Shown one piece after another: positions 28,287 to 40,329 of a DNA stretch of 64,000 nucleotides. The DNA is from Takifugu bimaculatus. Its lineage: Eukaryota > Chordata > Actinopteri > Tetraodontiformes > Tetraodontidae. Both the position numbers and the translations under genes were made by a program. Each line of letters opens with the position of its first letter. The stretch's first letter is position 1. Location: assembly GCA_004026145.2 (NCBI GenBank), contig CP034991.1, positions 7,289,294 to 7,353,293 on the forward strand, given 5' to 3'. The notes below the pieces were generated by a model. The model ran no database searches, was not told the origin of the DNA, and saw nothing but the letters and a program-made list of their open reading frames with translations.

Positions 28287-29849
28287 GTTGTTGACGGGGA
28301 CGCTGCTATTGTTCCCGGCCATCGACATGATGCAGGGGAAGGTCTGTTTTTCGGAGACGTCCGGGTCAGTTAATCGCAGGCTTGCCTACATGCAGATATA
28401 TACGTTAGGCCTGGAGCACAAAAATAGCCCCGAGTGTCTGCTCATCTAAGCTCGATAATAGCGCAGATGATACCACATGATAGCTCTGAACGGGGCAACA
28501 TCTCCTAATGAAAAAGCAGCAACACATATAACCGATTTACTAATGCAAAACAGTCTGAGGGCAGGAAGCGATCCAACCTGTGCAGCACATATGATAATAA
28601 ACGGCACCCGTGTGATGCCTATATTCGCATCCTTTGTCTGCCACTGGAATTACCCTGAACTGACATATTATAAACCTACTGCTGCACCTGCCATGCACAG
28701 CACAGAGGCAAGGGGGAAACACATAAAAAATCCCAGGCACGCTCACATAAAATATGCCAATTGCTCATTCAATGAATATAAAAACACCTTCTGTGGTCGC
28801 CATGGTTTTGTTACTCAACATGTCACGTGACAACAATGGCGAGGGCGCGCTGGAAGGAGGGCGACGCACGTATCCGCCGCTCACGACGGAGAAGGAAAGG
28901 GGACAGTCGTCCCCCTATTCCGCATGCACAGCTAAATCACACGCTTATATTGCTAAGTGTATGGAAATGGAGCGCTGTGAAATGAGGCCCACGCCTGTGT
29001 GGTGGGAGCACTTTTGAGAAATAGCAGAAATAAGAGCTTTTGGCCACCTAACACTGTGGAGGACACAGCGATTCAGTCTCACTTCCACGGATGCTGGGAA
29101 GAATCGTAATGCACCTTCACACAAAGCGGGAAAGAATAAAATTTACATATGAAGGACACGTCATCATCACAGGTACGGTTCATTATTTTTAAGGGCTCGG
29201 GGAGGCCGTGGCCGCCAGCATTCATAAAGGGCACTAATGTGAAACAAATTGGTAGGATTTACAGGATCTCCAGAGGCAGGCAGTAAAGAGCATCCAAACC
29301 ACCGCGAACCAACACCGCAGCTCGCTCTGCAAGTGTGATTTGAAGCTCTCTCCTGGTAACTGGATCACAGACACTGGTGCTGGTGGCTGCTTCTGTTCCT
29401 TTTCTGTCCTCTGCTGAGATGGACGTCATTTGGTTTTGTTTTTGTTTTTGAATTGAGACAGAGACAATAGAGATTTCCTGGGGAAAATATTATGAGTGAA
29501 ATGTGATTTTCTCCAACCTGGGTGGACATTTACATTGGTCAACAGGGCTTCCTGTCATAAACTGGGGCCGTCGCTCCAAGAGACTTGACCAGGGACAGTC
29601 AGTCTTGTTTTGTTCAGTCAAAAAAAAAATATAAAAAAATATATATATATATTATCTAAACAACACATTATTGTGTAGCATGGTGGGGGACAAGAGAGGC
29701 TATAATTTTGTGCAATGGTGCTTGTGAGAAGAGATCCAACCAGCAACAATGATGCTGAATTAGGCCATTGTACCTCTGTTTGACCCTAAATTACAAATAA
29801 TTCAGTGATGTGATTTTCTTTTTTTTTTTTCTACGCTTGAAATTAAAGG

Positions 29850-30660
29850 CCCACACACTCCGGATGGGTGCAGCAAGACAGAAATTGTGCTCTACTGCTC
29901 AACAAAATATACGGTTTCCCAAACATCAGACAGCACGACAGCTATGATCAACTAAAAAATCACAAAAAAGGGGATAAATACAATGAGAGCGTTGCTCCAA
30001 CATACCAAAATACAGCAATTGCAAACAATTCTTTTGTTGATATAACCTATAATTAAACCAATGCATTTCCAGAGGAGAGTAATTCTAGAAAGGCCTGCAC
30101 TCATGTGCCCTTTAATTACTTTCCAAACATATTTCCCTCCGTCGTTCCTGATCTCAAATCTCTGCTTCCACGGTCAAGTTCAAATTCAAACAATGCAGCA
30201 GCTATTCACATGCACCAGCCCTCCACATTATCTGATCCGTTAGAAATCCAAGTTGCGGGACTCGAGTGGGGCCATGGAGGATTACACAGTTGCAGCACAT
30301 CCATTTCGAATTCATAAAGCCGCATAGTTTTAAGATAATGACCTCCTCATTATCAGTACAATTGGCGAGACATTACGCATTCAGGACCGTTACTACTCCA
30401 AGTTTAGGAGCGCCGCGTCAGCTGGGGCTGGGAAACGTCGCCCCTTTCTTTAGGGATGCAGATGAGTCTGGTGCACTTGACGTCTTTTCATGACCCCTGT
30501 CGCCTCCTCTCGCTCCCCCATCCCCCACCAGACCCTCACTGCGCTGTCTGTCACGTTGGTTCGGGGCATGGCATTGCCACTTGCCCCACCGAGCGTGGGA
30601 ATGGGATCGTCCAGTTGTTCACATCTCCTGCACTGCGGTTAACGGAATCAATTAAGCAGG
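29850..30660. promoter_or_regulatory. Candidate conserved non-coding element 0.7 kb downstream of mir-9
   Basis: About 800 bp of complex, repeat-free DNA with many homeodomain-type ATTA/TAAT cores and no sensible reading frame. It lies immediately 3' of mir-9 relative to that gene's strand. In mammals the region around MIR9-2/LINC00461 is rich in conserved non-coding elements, which makes this the best enhancer candidate by texture. Conservation itself was not tested. Confidence 0.35.
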
Positions 30661-31006
30661 CCCGACCCCCACAACTCCCCAGTCCCCTCCCTCCTCACCT
30701 CCCTCTTCTGCCACCTCCCTCCTTCTCCCTACCCCGCTCCCCAACCTCTCTCTCTCTCTCTCTCTCTGTTTGTCAGCTAACTATACATCCTAATTATTAC
30801 TGTTTTGGTTTGCAAGCGCCGTTTCCCGGCTGCCTCGTTCACGCTGAAATAAAGAAAAACAGGAAACCCGGAGGGACACATGAAAATGTTACCTTTTCCA
30901 ACCCGTGATCGCAATGAAGCAATATACGGAAATGCATTCATAAATTAACGATCATGCCGTATGGGCGAGAGATAACATGATATATGTGTCCTCTTTTCCT
31001 CTCTAT

Positions 31007-31008
<2 letters not shown>

Positions 31009-31072
<64 letters not shown>
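31009..31072. repeat. (GT)n microsatellite beside mir-9
   Basis: A pure GT run of 32 units ending about 250 bp from the mir-9 hairpin. A second repeat, (CAAA)n passing into (CA)n, at 31206-31262 ends 57 bp from the hairpin. Confidence 0.98.
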
Positions 31073-31075
<3 letters not shown>

Positions 31076-31205
31076 AAAAAAAGTTTAAAATCATTAAAAT
31101 AATTGTGGAAATATTGTGGCCAATTCTTGGTTGTAGACAACAATTTAGGAAAGTTAATTGACACATGCAAAACCAAATAATCTCCGAGCAGCTCTTTATG
31201 ATAAA

Positions 31206-31262
31206 GCAAACAAACAAACAAACAAACACACACACACGCACACACACACACACACACACACA
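31206..31262. repeat. (CAAA)n to (CA)n compound repeat
   Basis: Five CAAA units pass into a CA run with one CG interruption. It is the closest simple repeat to the mir-9 precursor and lies on its 3' side. Confidence 0.95.
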
Positions 31263-31331
31263 TTCTCTGGTCCGTCTTGGAAACTGTCAGGAGTCCTTCC
31301 ATGGTCCTCGGCGAGTCTGGAAGTAGTTTTT

Positions 31332-31353
31332 ACTTTCGGTTATCTAGCTTTAT
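31332..31353 (-). ncRNA. mir9: mature miR-9-3p (miR-9*)
   Basis: The 22 bases read ATAAAGCTAGATAACCGAAA followed by GT on the minus strand, matching the vertebrate miR-9-3p sequence as I recall it, with no mismatch. Confidence 0.96.
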
Positions 31354-31367
31354 GACGAGCAGAACAC

Positions 31368-31390
31368 TCATACAGCTAGATAACCAAAGA
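31368..31390 (-). ncRNA. mir9: mature miR-9-5p
   Basis: The 23 bases begin TCTTTGGTTATCTAGCTGTA and end TGA on the minus strand. The seed (nt 2-8) is CUUUGGU, which recognises ACCAAAG in targets. It matches vertebrate miR-9-5p without a mismatch. Confidence 0.97.
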
Positions 31391-31406
31391 TAACAACACA
31401 CTTCTC

Positions 31407-32060
31407 ATTCAGAGGCTGTAATCCACGTGTTCGCTCCTCTTGTCTCCGCGTTTCCATCTCAGAAGTCAAAGATACGAAGCAAAATTCACCCGTATCCTGA
31501 TTTAACGTGACACACATGTGCATTATAATCCTCAAAATATTCCCCTTTCTACTAATGCACAGAAAGAGATTTTACGCGTGCTAAAAAATGCGTAAATTCT
31601 TCCCACAAAAAAAGGAATAAAAACATATTATCCCAGCGTTGATGTCGCATTCACTTGACATTAACCAGTGTTAGTGGGTTGAAGCGGACCTTGAAATTCG
31701 CGCGTAAGGTGCAGTCATCCTTGCACAGGGGGCCCTAATTTGCAATGCAAATAGCTCCAATCCCACAAAAGGCTCTTTCGCCTCTATTAAGTCATTGTGG
31801 CAGCAGCAATAGATATCCTGTGAGGCCGGCGGAGAAGAAACACGGTAGAGAAGGGGAAATCCGGTTTCCTGTGGAAAGTGCAATAACGGCGGAGGGAATT
31901 ACGACGCAAATGTTTCGGATTATAAAGACAGGAGCTTGCTTTTTGGCCAAAAGAGTGTCAGGCTGCCCTTGCGCATCCGGCGTGCTCTTAAGGAGAGATA
32001 AAGACGAAGACTCTGAGCCAAAGGGTCCGTTCTGCGGGTTGCGTGGTCGCTCGATGTGAA
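31407..32060 (-). promoter_or_regulatory. Upstream regulatory region of mir-9 (candidate)
   Basis: This 650-bp stretch lies directly 5' of the mir-9 hairpin on its strand and has no microsatellites. It contains an E-box CACGTG at 31424-31429, a palindromic POU-type site at 31738-31752, and several AT-rich homeodomain cores. No protein-like frame is present. Location and motif content suggest promoter-proximal or enhancer DNA for pri-miR-9. This is inference. Confidence 0.4.
31738..31752. promoter_or_regulatory. Palindromic POU/octamer site, PORE-like
   Basis: ATTTGCAATGCAAAT is a perfect 7-bp inverted repeat around a central A, containing the octamer ATGCAAAT. It differs by one base from the PORE element ATTTGAAATGCAAAT, which binds Oct/POU factors as dimers. 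It sits about 330 bp upstream of the mir-9 hairpin. Confidence 0.5.
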
Positions 32061-32219
32061 AAGAGTGGGGGCCATCCCCAAAAGCGATAGGGGGCAAGGG
32101 GTGGTCAAAATATGGACCAACCCCGGTGAGGTCAAAGGCCCGGGACTACTGCAATGTAATTGCGATGATGTCATGAAAAATATAATCGCGAAATACGCGC
32201 CCCTTCTCCACGCAGGATC

Positions 32220-32530
32220 TCCATCCGTAACAAGGTGCGCGCTGGAATCGGTCCGCCTCGCATCGAGCGGTCCTTCCCCTCACAGCGCGCAGGGATGGCA
32301 GCGGATGGCTGGAGAACCATATGGCGTTTTAGGCACAGTGACAGCGACTTCTTTTATGTAGCCCCCATTAAACAACAGAACGGCACATTTCGGTGGAGAC
32401 GGCTTCCAGGAGCTGACGGAGCGCCGCCGCCTTCTGTCTGTCCGGGCTGATTCCGCTCGCGTCAACACGCCGCGTCGCCTCGTTTTCCATCTCACCTACG
32501 AAGAATCGCCGAATGGCTCTCACATGGTCG
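32220..32530. promoter_or_regulatory. CpG-rich segment upstream of mir-9
   Basis: Dense CpG around 32225-32300 and 32395-32525, including CGCCGCCGCC and CGCCGCGTCGCC runs. It lies about 0.8-1.1 kb upstream of mir-9 on the minus strand, so it is a candidate start region for the primary transcript. No TATA box or first exon could be assigned. Confidence 0.35.
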
Positions 32531-34904
32531 AACTTGCATCGAATCCTCCCCCGTGCCTTTTTTTTGTCACTGACGCAAATCCGAAGACAAGACCACAGTT
32601 TTTGTTGTTGTTTCGGACCCGCGAAGTCCCCCCCCCCCCCCCCACACACACACACACACATACACACACGCACACACACACGAAACAGCGCTCAGGCGCT
32701 CCGCGTTTTAACCCGCTGACTTTCTCACAGAAATATCATGAGTAAACAGATACAGCTCGGCCCAGATGGGTCAGACTGAAGAACCCCCTTTTTTTGGAGC
32801 CGAGCCAGCAATAACAACCAGCGGAGCATGTGATGGATCATGCGCAGCAGCATGCGGCTGCAGGTTGCTCAGTCACTACCTTGTGCACAACTTTGTGTTC
32901 AGATCTTAATGTTTGCAGTGGAGCCGTATCACAAGGTGACAAAAGTGCGGAGGGTTGGGGGGGGGCATTAAATGTCAACAGCAAAAATCAGCTTTTGGGG
33001 TTATTTTAGGCTGCCCCGTTCACGTGGCACACGACCTGGAAGTTTACTCCCGTTTCGTTAGTGGGTGGGGCGAGGCAGGATGTTAATGAGCAAATATGAC
33101 TCACTGGGCCTGTGTGTGTCAAAGACATACTGCTATTATGTGGCAGAAGTGCATTCTGATTCTTTCAATCGGCTTTTGAACTAAAACAAAATAACCATCC
33201 ATCTGCGAGAATGTCAAAAAAAAATTGAAATGCAACTTATCGTTGAAAAATAAGAGAAATAATCACATCGTCTCCCTGATCCCTGATCTCCACACATCCG
33301 CGACCATTCCATCCACCTGATGTGTAGGACGCTGATGGAAATGTAAGGCCAAAGCGATACAATCAGGAACAGCACCAAGAACACACCTCATTAAGGTAAA
33401 GTAGGCTTCAGAATTGGCCTCCCACACACAGGCCGGGCTTTAATCACACACGCCAGTTTAAAATCGCGACCTGCTGATCCTCTTGATATCATTACAAGCT
33501 TTTCATGAACATTAAGTCATGAATAAATACAAAATAGATCGATATACTTGACGTTAATGGCGATGTCATTTAAAAAGCCGCCTGCGTAAAAACGCACGGA
33601 TAAACGAGACAATGTCAGCTTTTGTCTCCATGACGTTCTGTGACCATTTCGCGGACGTTATTAAACCAATGTCGAAAAAAGCCAACTTTCCATGTTTTCT
33701 TTATTCTCAGTGGTTCAACTTTTCTTACCGTGCTGATTAATTAATTGTTTTGGCTTGAGGGGTTAATGTGCTCCGGATTTTTGGCGTTTCCTGCAGCTCT
33801 CCACTGGCACTGTACATTCAGCGCCCCCAAATGCATCATCTTTAAGGAAATCGTGTCCACTTTTGTCACAAAAGAGCACATTCGAGGCAGCATAAAATAG
33901 ATGAATTTACCACCGCACAACTCGCGCTGATCACTTTTAAAGTGCAGGACTGCGCGTGGCAAATAGTGAAAGCAGGTCGACAGTGAAGCATCAATCTCAC
34001 CGCAATAATCATTGTCCACAAAGGCAGGGAATGCTTCTAGGTAAATCCCACTGCCCATCAAATGCTCTGATCGAGGCGCCCTGATGATTAAAATGCGTAA
34101 AAACATCACGGTCAGTTATAAAAGTCAAATATCCTTCTGAATGCGTAAAACACAATCAAAGCGCATCTCCTCTAAAAGCTTTTTTAGCACATCTGCTCCC
34201 CCTCTCTGGCCTTTACGATTAACTTTTCTCCACCGGCAACCTTTACGCGCACGATCGCCTCCGCGCACCCTTTTAAAGCAGGAGACAAAGTTGCACTTAC
34301 TTCCTCAAGGTGAGTCGAATCACTGCGCGTTGACCTGAACGCGTCCCGGAGCAGGAGCACGGCTCACATGGGTCCGTGTGAGCGGCGCCGTGGCGTATGT
34401 TCCCCTGAAATATCCCAACCGTATTACATGGTGGTGGGTGAGTGGGTGTGTGTACGTGTGTGTGCGTGTGGGGGGGCACAGCATCGCTTTAAAAGTGCCA
34501 CTGACACTCAGCAGCCCGCACTGAAGCCCGGCTGCTCTGTGGAAATCGTGAGCATATCCCGGGGACGCGGAGAGAGGCGCGGGCAGACAACTTTCCCAGA
34601 ACGTCTACAGGCACCGACTAGAAAAGTACGTGCACAGTTGAGCTCTCAGAGCAAGTTTTTTTTTCCTCCCCTGTTGGTTGTGGGGTGGGACGCGGCGGTT
34701 GGGAGGGGGTGATGATGATGATGGTGATGAGGATGATGATGGGGAGGAGGAGTGGGGTGATTTTTTTTTGGGAGGGGGGGGGTAAAGTCCATCCTTCTGT
34801 GAGGAGAGAACGTGCTCTGAAATTTAAACAAGTTCCCTCGGTTCTTTTGTTGCACGCACGAACTGAGGCTGCATTGTTCGTGTTTTTTTTGGCGTGGACA
34901 CCGA

Positions 34905-34906
34905 CC

Positions 34907-34954
<48 letters not shown>

Positions 34955-34963
34955 TACACACAC
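34905..34963. repeat. C-run followed by (CA)n
   Basis: A C tract of about 18 passes directly into a CA run with minor interruptions. The same C-then-CA pattern occurs at 32628-32682. Confidence 0.95.
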
Positions 34964-35223
34964 CCATACGCGCACAGTGGCCAGGTTACGCAGTGAGCCC
35001 AGTTGGGCGGTAATGAATTTGCTGCAGGCGCTTCTCTAACACGCTTTGACAAACGGAACACATTTACCGGTTTTTGGACACGAGGGGGAAATGATTTGTT
35101 ACATGCGTTTCTCCATGAGCAGCGCCTTAATGAGAGGAAGTGCACGTTGGTCTTGGTGTGTGCGAAACACAGAACTTTTGAAGTCACCTCTACCCCGCCG
35201 ACCAACGCACACATGCGCTCCAA

Positions 35224-35226
<3 letters not shown>

Positions 35227-35281
<55 letters not shown>

Positions 35282-35282
35282 A

Positions 35283-35331
<49 letters not shown>
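35227..35331. repeat. Compound (CT)n(CA)n microsatellite
   Basis: CT units at 35227-35256 pass into CA units to 35331, with a CGCG interruption near 35283. At about 105 bp it is the longest simple-sequence tract in the window. Confidence 0.97.
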
Positions 35332-35332
<1 letters not shown>

Positions 35333-36427
35333 TGTTGACAACTAAAGTTGGCTGACCTACTTGTCAGGATTCTACCCGTGTCTTCAGCTAATTCTCTTGA
35401 TGTCGACACGCTTTTGTCTCAGCGCAATAATATTCGACATTTTCTCCCCCCACCCCACAAAAAAAAGGAAAGCTGCACTTTTCAACAACATCCCTCCCTT
35501 GTCTCTGGCACGAGATCCAAGTTAGACCCGTATTATTTCCACCAGTCACCATTTCCAAATGTTATAGTGTTTTTTTAGACAGAAAATGGAAGAAAATCAC
35601 ACAATTTCACCGTCTGTCTTAAAATAGGTGCGCGCATAAATTTATTTGAAAATGTCAGCAGGTGACTCAAAAGAAGCATCCTGCTCCTCACACTCCCTCC
35701 CCTTACCCCGCCACCTCTTTGCCTAATTGCAGGCTTATCCATTATACTCAACCGAATTCACGTTTTAGCTTAACAGCGAGGGCACGTTCAGTGACGTAGA
35801 CAAGCATATCAGCTACGTGCAGCCATATTTAAATACATCAAGGCAATTAGCGCATCGAAATATGCAAATCCCGCTTACTACCTCGTCCGCCCGGCTGCAG
35901 TCGGACTGATTCCCCTCGCAGCTACTTCTTGGGTGTTTGATTGCCATTTTGTAGCCTTGTTTGTTGATTTAATTTTTTTTTGCCCCTTAAAAAGAGCGTT
36001 GGAGAACGGGACAGGAGGCAGACGAGAAGAGGAGGAGAGCCGCGGCTCCTGCGTGGAAAAGCCGCCCATGCGTAATACGACGAAGCCGCTCCGCCATTCT
36101 CAAATCACCGACGTCGTTGGCTCTGGTATTATTTTTAATATTAATGCATATTCACTACATTGTACACATCTCGTCCCGTGTTTATGCTGCACGATTTTGC
36201 ACTTGCGCGCTGATTCTAAGACAATAGACAAAAATCTCTCTGCGCTTAAATTACGTTTGCGCTTGGTCAGAATTCATCTGCCCCCCGTGTCGGATGGTGA
36301 TCAGCCGTTATTCTCATTATTACATTAGGCTTATTTTCATCTCAGTGATGCGTCTCGTCGGTGCCTTTACATAGTCAGATGCGGGCATGCATGAACAAAG
36401 AGCTCTGTGCTGCTCTGTACAATAGCG

Positions 36428-36660
36428 AAGACTCGGAGGTGACGTTTCAGGACGGAGAACGCGCACAGCCGCTCCGGACAACTCATACCCAAAGAAGGAG
36501 AAAAGAAAGGGAAAAGTCTTGAACCCAGTTTGGAGGGAGCCCGGTGACGCTCGGGCTCTGCGATTTTCTCCGGCTGTGCACGCGCACTGGTGTGCGGATG
36601 TGCAGAGGTGCGGTGCGCGCCTACAAGCGCAGCGCACAGAGCGCGTCGGCTTTTATCACT
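36428..36660. promoter_or_regulatory. CpG island-like segment
   Basis: I count about 23 CpG dinucleotides in roughly 230 bp, including CGCGC clusters near 36580 and 36615-36650. Density this high marks an unmethylated regulatory region or promoter in fish. It lies about 5 kb upstream of mir-9 and about 6 kb past the mef2c stop. Which transcript it serves is unknown. Confidence 0.4.
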
Positions 36661-39600
36661 GCAAATGCACTGCAAAAAGTCCGATTTTCTTAAAGTACCC
36701 CCGGGTTTTCTTTTTTTCTTTTCTTTTTTTTTACGAGCCGCGCACCAACCCCACCCTGCCCTCCTGCCCCCCTGCCCCCCTGCAGCTAAACTAACGTGTT
36801 TTTGACTTACCTCCCTTCACCACCTCCAGGTGTCACCGCTGTTATCTCGGTGTTTTGGGGTACGTGAGGCGTTTGAGTACCGAGCTGTCGGGACTTGGCG
36901 GGGGAACTTTGTGGTGTGAGCCAGAGCACGTCCAGTCCCTACAGGCTGCTCCTCTCCTCTCCTCGTTGAACCTTGCTCTTAAACAGCCCGTGGCTCAACA
37001 CCACTGGTCACGCTGGCTCACGTAAGGATATTCAAAGTCGTTAACCCACCTATGCTGTGCTCCGCCGCAAACACTCATGTTTACTGCGCGGGACGATAGT
37101 TATTTCGGGCAGAGCAACAGATTCCACCTCATAGCCTGATTATTTGGAAAGATATTGTCAGGCGCATTCGATAAAATGTTAGCAGGTGGTCATACGTGAC
37201 AAGTTTAAAGTTTAATGCTTTTTTGCATTTTGAAGGAGGTGAAACTGTTTCTCTGGCGGTTCTCATTAAGTGTTGCAGTTTGTTTTATCCCTCTTTAGAA
37301 CGTTTGGATTCCCCAATGACAGTAACGTCATTAATGTGCGCAATAACGCACCTTTGCGGTGAACGCAGCAGCTCCCAGGTTGTTGTTGGAGCGCACAGGG
37401 GCGTTCGTTGGCGCTCGTTTGAATAAGGTGTGAAGACGCTGATGAAACGTCTGTAATTAATTCGTTTCATTAGTGCCGCCGTCCAGGCCGCTCGATGGAG
37501 CTTCAGCACCAAAACGAGGAAATAACCGCTTCTTTCATTTTGCTGAGCGTTCATTATTTTTCTTTAAATCTCGGTTGGTAGGTGAATGTAGTAGCTAGAA
37601 AATTAACAGTAGAGTATTAATTTTCATTCATGTATCAGCGATGCGAAGTTGGTGGTAATCTAAATGAGAATTATAATTGCAATTGAAATGTCGCACAATA
37701 TTACGATATAAATATGATTAATATTACTAATATTATTTTATTATTATACGAGTTTTTCCTTATTAGCCCGATTAATGTAAATCAATGTTGCTTTAAATAA
37801 AATGGAAATGTTAATGGGCGAAGGGAAAACTTTGACGCCAAACAGTGACATGCTCGTCCGAACATCATCTGCTCCATCCTGAAAGTCTGAGGTGTGAGCA
37901 CGACGAAGGTGTCAGTGTGCGTGTTCGTGTGTGTAGGTGTGTGTGAGTGTGTGTGTGTGGGAGGAGGGTGTTGAGTGCGTGTGTGATGCATATCGCGTGC
38001 GTATGTAAAAAAGAGTGCATTAAGCCAAATGACTAAACAGTGACATCTAGTGGTGGATGTTGAGAATGTCCCCATTTCAGGCTCATCATCACACCCTCAT
38101 CTGGCCACGAAAACGAAGTTTTTGAGTCTACATTTTACATTCTAAATTCAAGTAATTAATTTTTATATCTCTGGGACAGAAAATTTCCTTTGGGATCTGT
38201 CAAATAATGTATTTTGGAGATATTCGTGCACGTCCACTTAATATGAATCTACATGATGTTGCTAATGACATTTAGACGAAAATGTTTTTAAAAAAAAACA
38301 TCTTTCGTGAAAAGACTACGCTTTCTGAGTGTCTGACCTTTTGTCAAAATAAACACTGTTGTCACAATGAGCGATTCGCATCACATTTAAATAAAATTGT
38401 CCTGGTGAATCGAATTTTTCCATCACCACATTGCTTCTGTGAAATTAAACTTCGGATTCGCTCAAACGACTGAAGCAAAGGGGCTCCGTGGAGTTCGGGC
38501 TGATTAAAAGCTGCAGAAAAGTCATTATAGTAGCTCGGTGGATCGTTCCATTCTTCTGTGGAGCAGCACACAGAATTCACTAACAGTATTAAACTAAAGC
38601 AATATCTAAAATCAAGGACAACAGCCCTGTTATAACGGTGGAAAACCTGAACATCAATTCCAAGAAAATATTCCAAAGCGGGATGATTTACAGGAGGGAA
38701 ATGAGGAGAATTGGGAATCACAGAGCCAAAAAATGTGATTTGAAATCGGCCCGATGAAGAAAAGCGTAAAAACAGCTATTTTTTTCAAAATCCAAAAATC
38801 GATTATAAAATCGACTCCGCTGAGGATGAAAGAATCGATTTCGAACAAATAAGTGGCGGATCGGCTTTTGCCCGTCAGGTTTGGAAACAGCAGCAAGACC
38901 AACGACGCCAAGGTTTTTAATGTGGACTCCCGCCTTGTTGCGTGTTTATCTTCATCAGCTCATAAAAGATTAATCACGAACAAAACGGACGCATTAAAAC
39001 GAGTTGTTTAAAAAAAAAAGGCATTAAAACGGAGACGGAATGCGCATTTCGGGGGACTCGAGGCCTCCTGAAAATGTGGGAATTGAATGATTTCGATTGT
39101 AAATGTCGCCTCACAAATATCTGATGTGTTGCCAGAGTTTCTCATTTTTAAGGATCCCACCAATTATTATCAGTATTAATAATTGGAAGGTTGCGTCAGA
39201 CACGCCCACCCCAGTGTGTGTGTGTATGCGTGTGTGTGTGTGTGTGCGCGTTCCTGGATCATCAAGGATCACTGTCAGAGATGACGTCAACATCGTGCAG
39301 CGTCAAAGTTAATTAGCTTTAAACGCCGGATAAATGTGAGAAAATGCAATTATCTCCTGTAAAAGAGTGAATTTTACAACGCGAGCGGAAATAAAGGCTC
39401 AAACGAAGCTCGTCCCTCGTCCGTACTGGAAACTGTTCTAATAAAACAGAGGAAATCGCTGCGTTTGGTGTCAGCTCTGCCCACCTGTGTGTGTTTGTTT
39501 GTTTGTTTGTTGTGCTTTCAGAAACGCACGCAGGAACAAGAAACACAATGAAATCACACCAAACCACACCAGGATAACTACGAAAGCCATTAACTTTACT

Positions 39601-40329
39601 GAAATCTCTGCAAAATACAAATAGCCTTTCCTTCCAGCAGAGGAGACATTTTAATTGGATTTTTTTTTTTTAATTTCTTTTTAAATTTCCGTCCAATCGC
39701 GGTTTTTCCTCTTCGCACAGCTGAATCGAGTCCTTTGCGTTCCAGAGATGTGGGTTTAATTTAAATAGCATCTTAGTCTTGAGTGGCGACAAAGGCCAGC
39801 TTATGCCGCTGAGAGCCGCTCTTCCAGAAGACATTAGTTCCAAATATTCCGCCGATTTCAGGTGGATCCAGGCTACATTTGATACTACAGACGGACTTTT
39901 GGGGTCGGAACATCATCAGCTGCTGAACACAAACTTAAATAAACCACAAACACGAAGGAGCAAAAACAAACAAACAAACAAACAAAAACCACAACAAAAA
40001 AACCAAAGAGAGAGAAAGAGAGAGAAGCTTCCCCTTGTTACTACAGGGAAGGTATCACATGGGTATTACATGTTTACACATGGCTGTACAAGCTCTAGGG
40101 TGAGCTCTGCTTTTGGGTGTGTGTGTGTGTGTGTGTGGGGGGGGGGGGGGTCTGAGGTCCCAACATTTGTTTCTGTCATAGTTTCAGGGGGAAAAGACTG
40201 AAAATAATCAACACGTGTCAAAAAAATCAAGAAGAATCCATGTTTGGTTGAAATTTTTGTCAAAGTAACCTTGTCAATGTGTGTGTGTGTGTGTGTGTGT
40301 GACTGGCTGAAATTGAAATGTGAAACCAA
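36661..40329. other. Intergenic DNA between the mef2c 3' end and mir-9 upstream region
   Basis: No gene supported. AT-rich homeodomain-type words cluster at 37590-37760. Three ATCGAT-like sites lie at 38798-38839. A short G/T-rich repeat patch is at 37915-37985, a TG run at about 39215-39246 and a (CAAA)n run at 39960-39985. Confidence 0.5.
40117..40150. repeat. (GT)n followed by a G-run
   Basis: About ten GT units pass into a G tract of 14 just beyond the proposed mef2c 3' end. A second GT run lies at 40279-40301. Confidence 0.95.

Larger units (their letters stand above)
31319..31406 (-). ncRNA. mir9: mir-9 microRNA precursor
   Basis: A complete miR-9 stem-loop read on the minus strand. 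The 5' arm holds miR-9-5p at 31368-31390 and the 3' arm holds miR-9-3p at 31332-31353, joined by a 14-nt loop (31354-31367). Outside the mature duplex, GAAGUG on the 5' side pairs with ACUACUUC on the 3' side to form the basal stem. In vertebrates miR-9 is a neural microRNA that controls progenitor proliferation and differentiation through targets such as Hes1, TLX and Elavl3. Of the human copies it most resembles MIR9-2, judged by the flank after miR-9-3p and by linkage to MEF2C. It lies 11.1 kb beyond the mef2c stop codon on the same strand. The host transcript would correspond to LINC00461 in mammals, but I cannot define its exons here. Confidence 0.97.
32531..36427. other. Intergenic DNA upstream of mir-9
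   Basis: No gene could be supported. It holds compound repeats (C16(CA)n at 32628-32682, C18(CA)n at 34905-34963, (CT)n(CA)n at 35227-35331) and moderately CpG-rich stretches. A strong donor-like CAAG|GTGAGT occurs on the plus strand at 34307-34316 without a recognisable exon. Confidence 0.5.

Noticed and set aside
28028..28449. Open frames with repeated Thr-Asp-Arg-Gln
   Set aside because: These are translations of the (CAGA)n microsatellite in three phases, not a protein repeat.
1..31300. Exons of tmem161b, the next protein gene beyond MIR9-2 in human
   Set aside because: No frame matched the TMEM161B features I remember (for example the C-terminal segment), so the gene is either outside the window or not linked here.
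31158..31355. Open frame overlapping mir-9 on the plus strand
   Set aside because: It is produced by the CA repeat and the reverse complement of the microRNA hairpin. No protein evidence.
34618..35409. A 263-codon open frame on the minus strand, the longest in the window
   Set aside because: Its length comes from reading through two CA/CT repeats and a C-run. The unique parts show no protein features.
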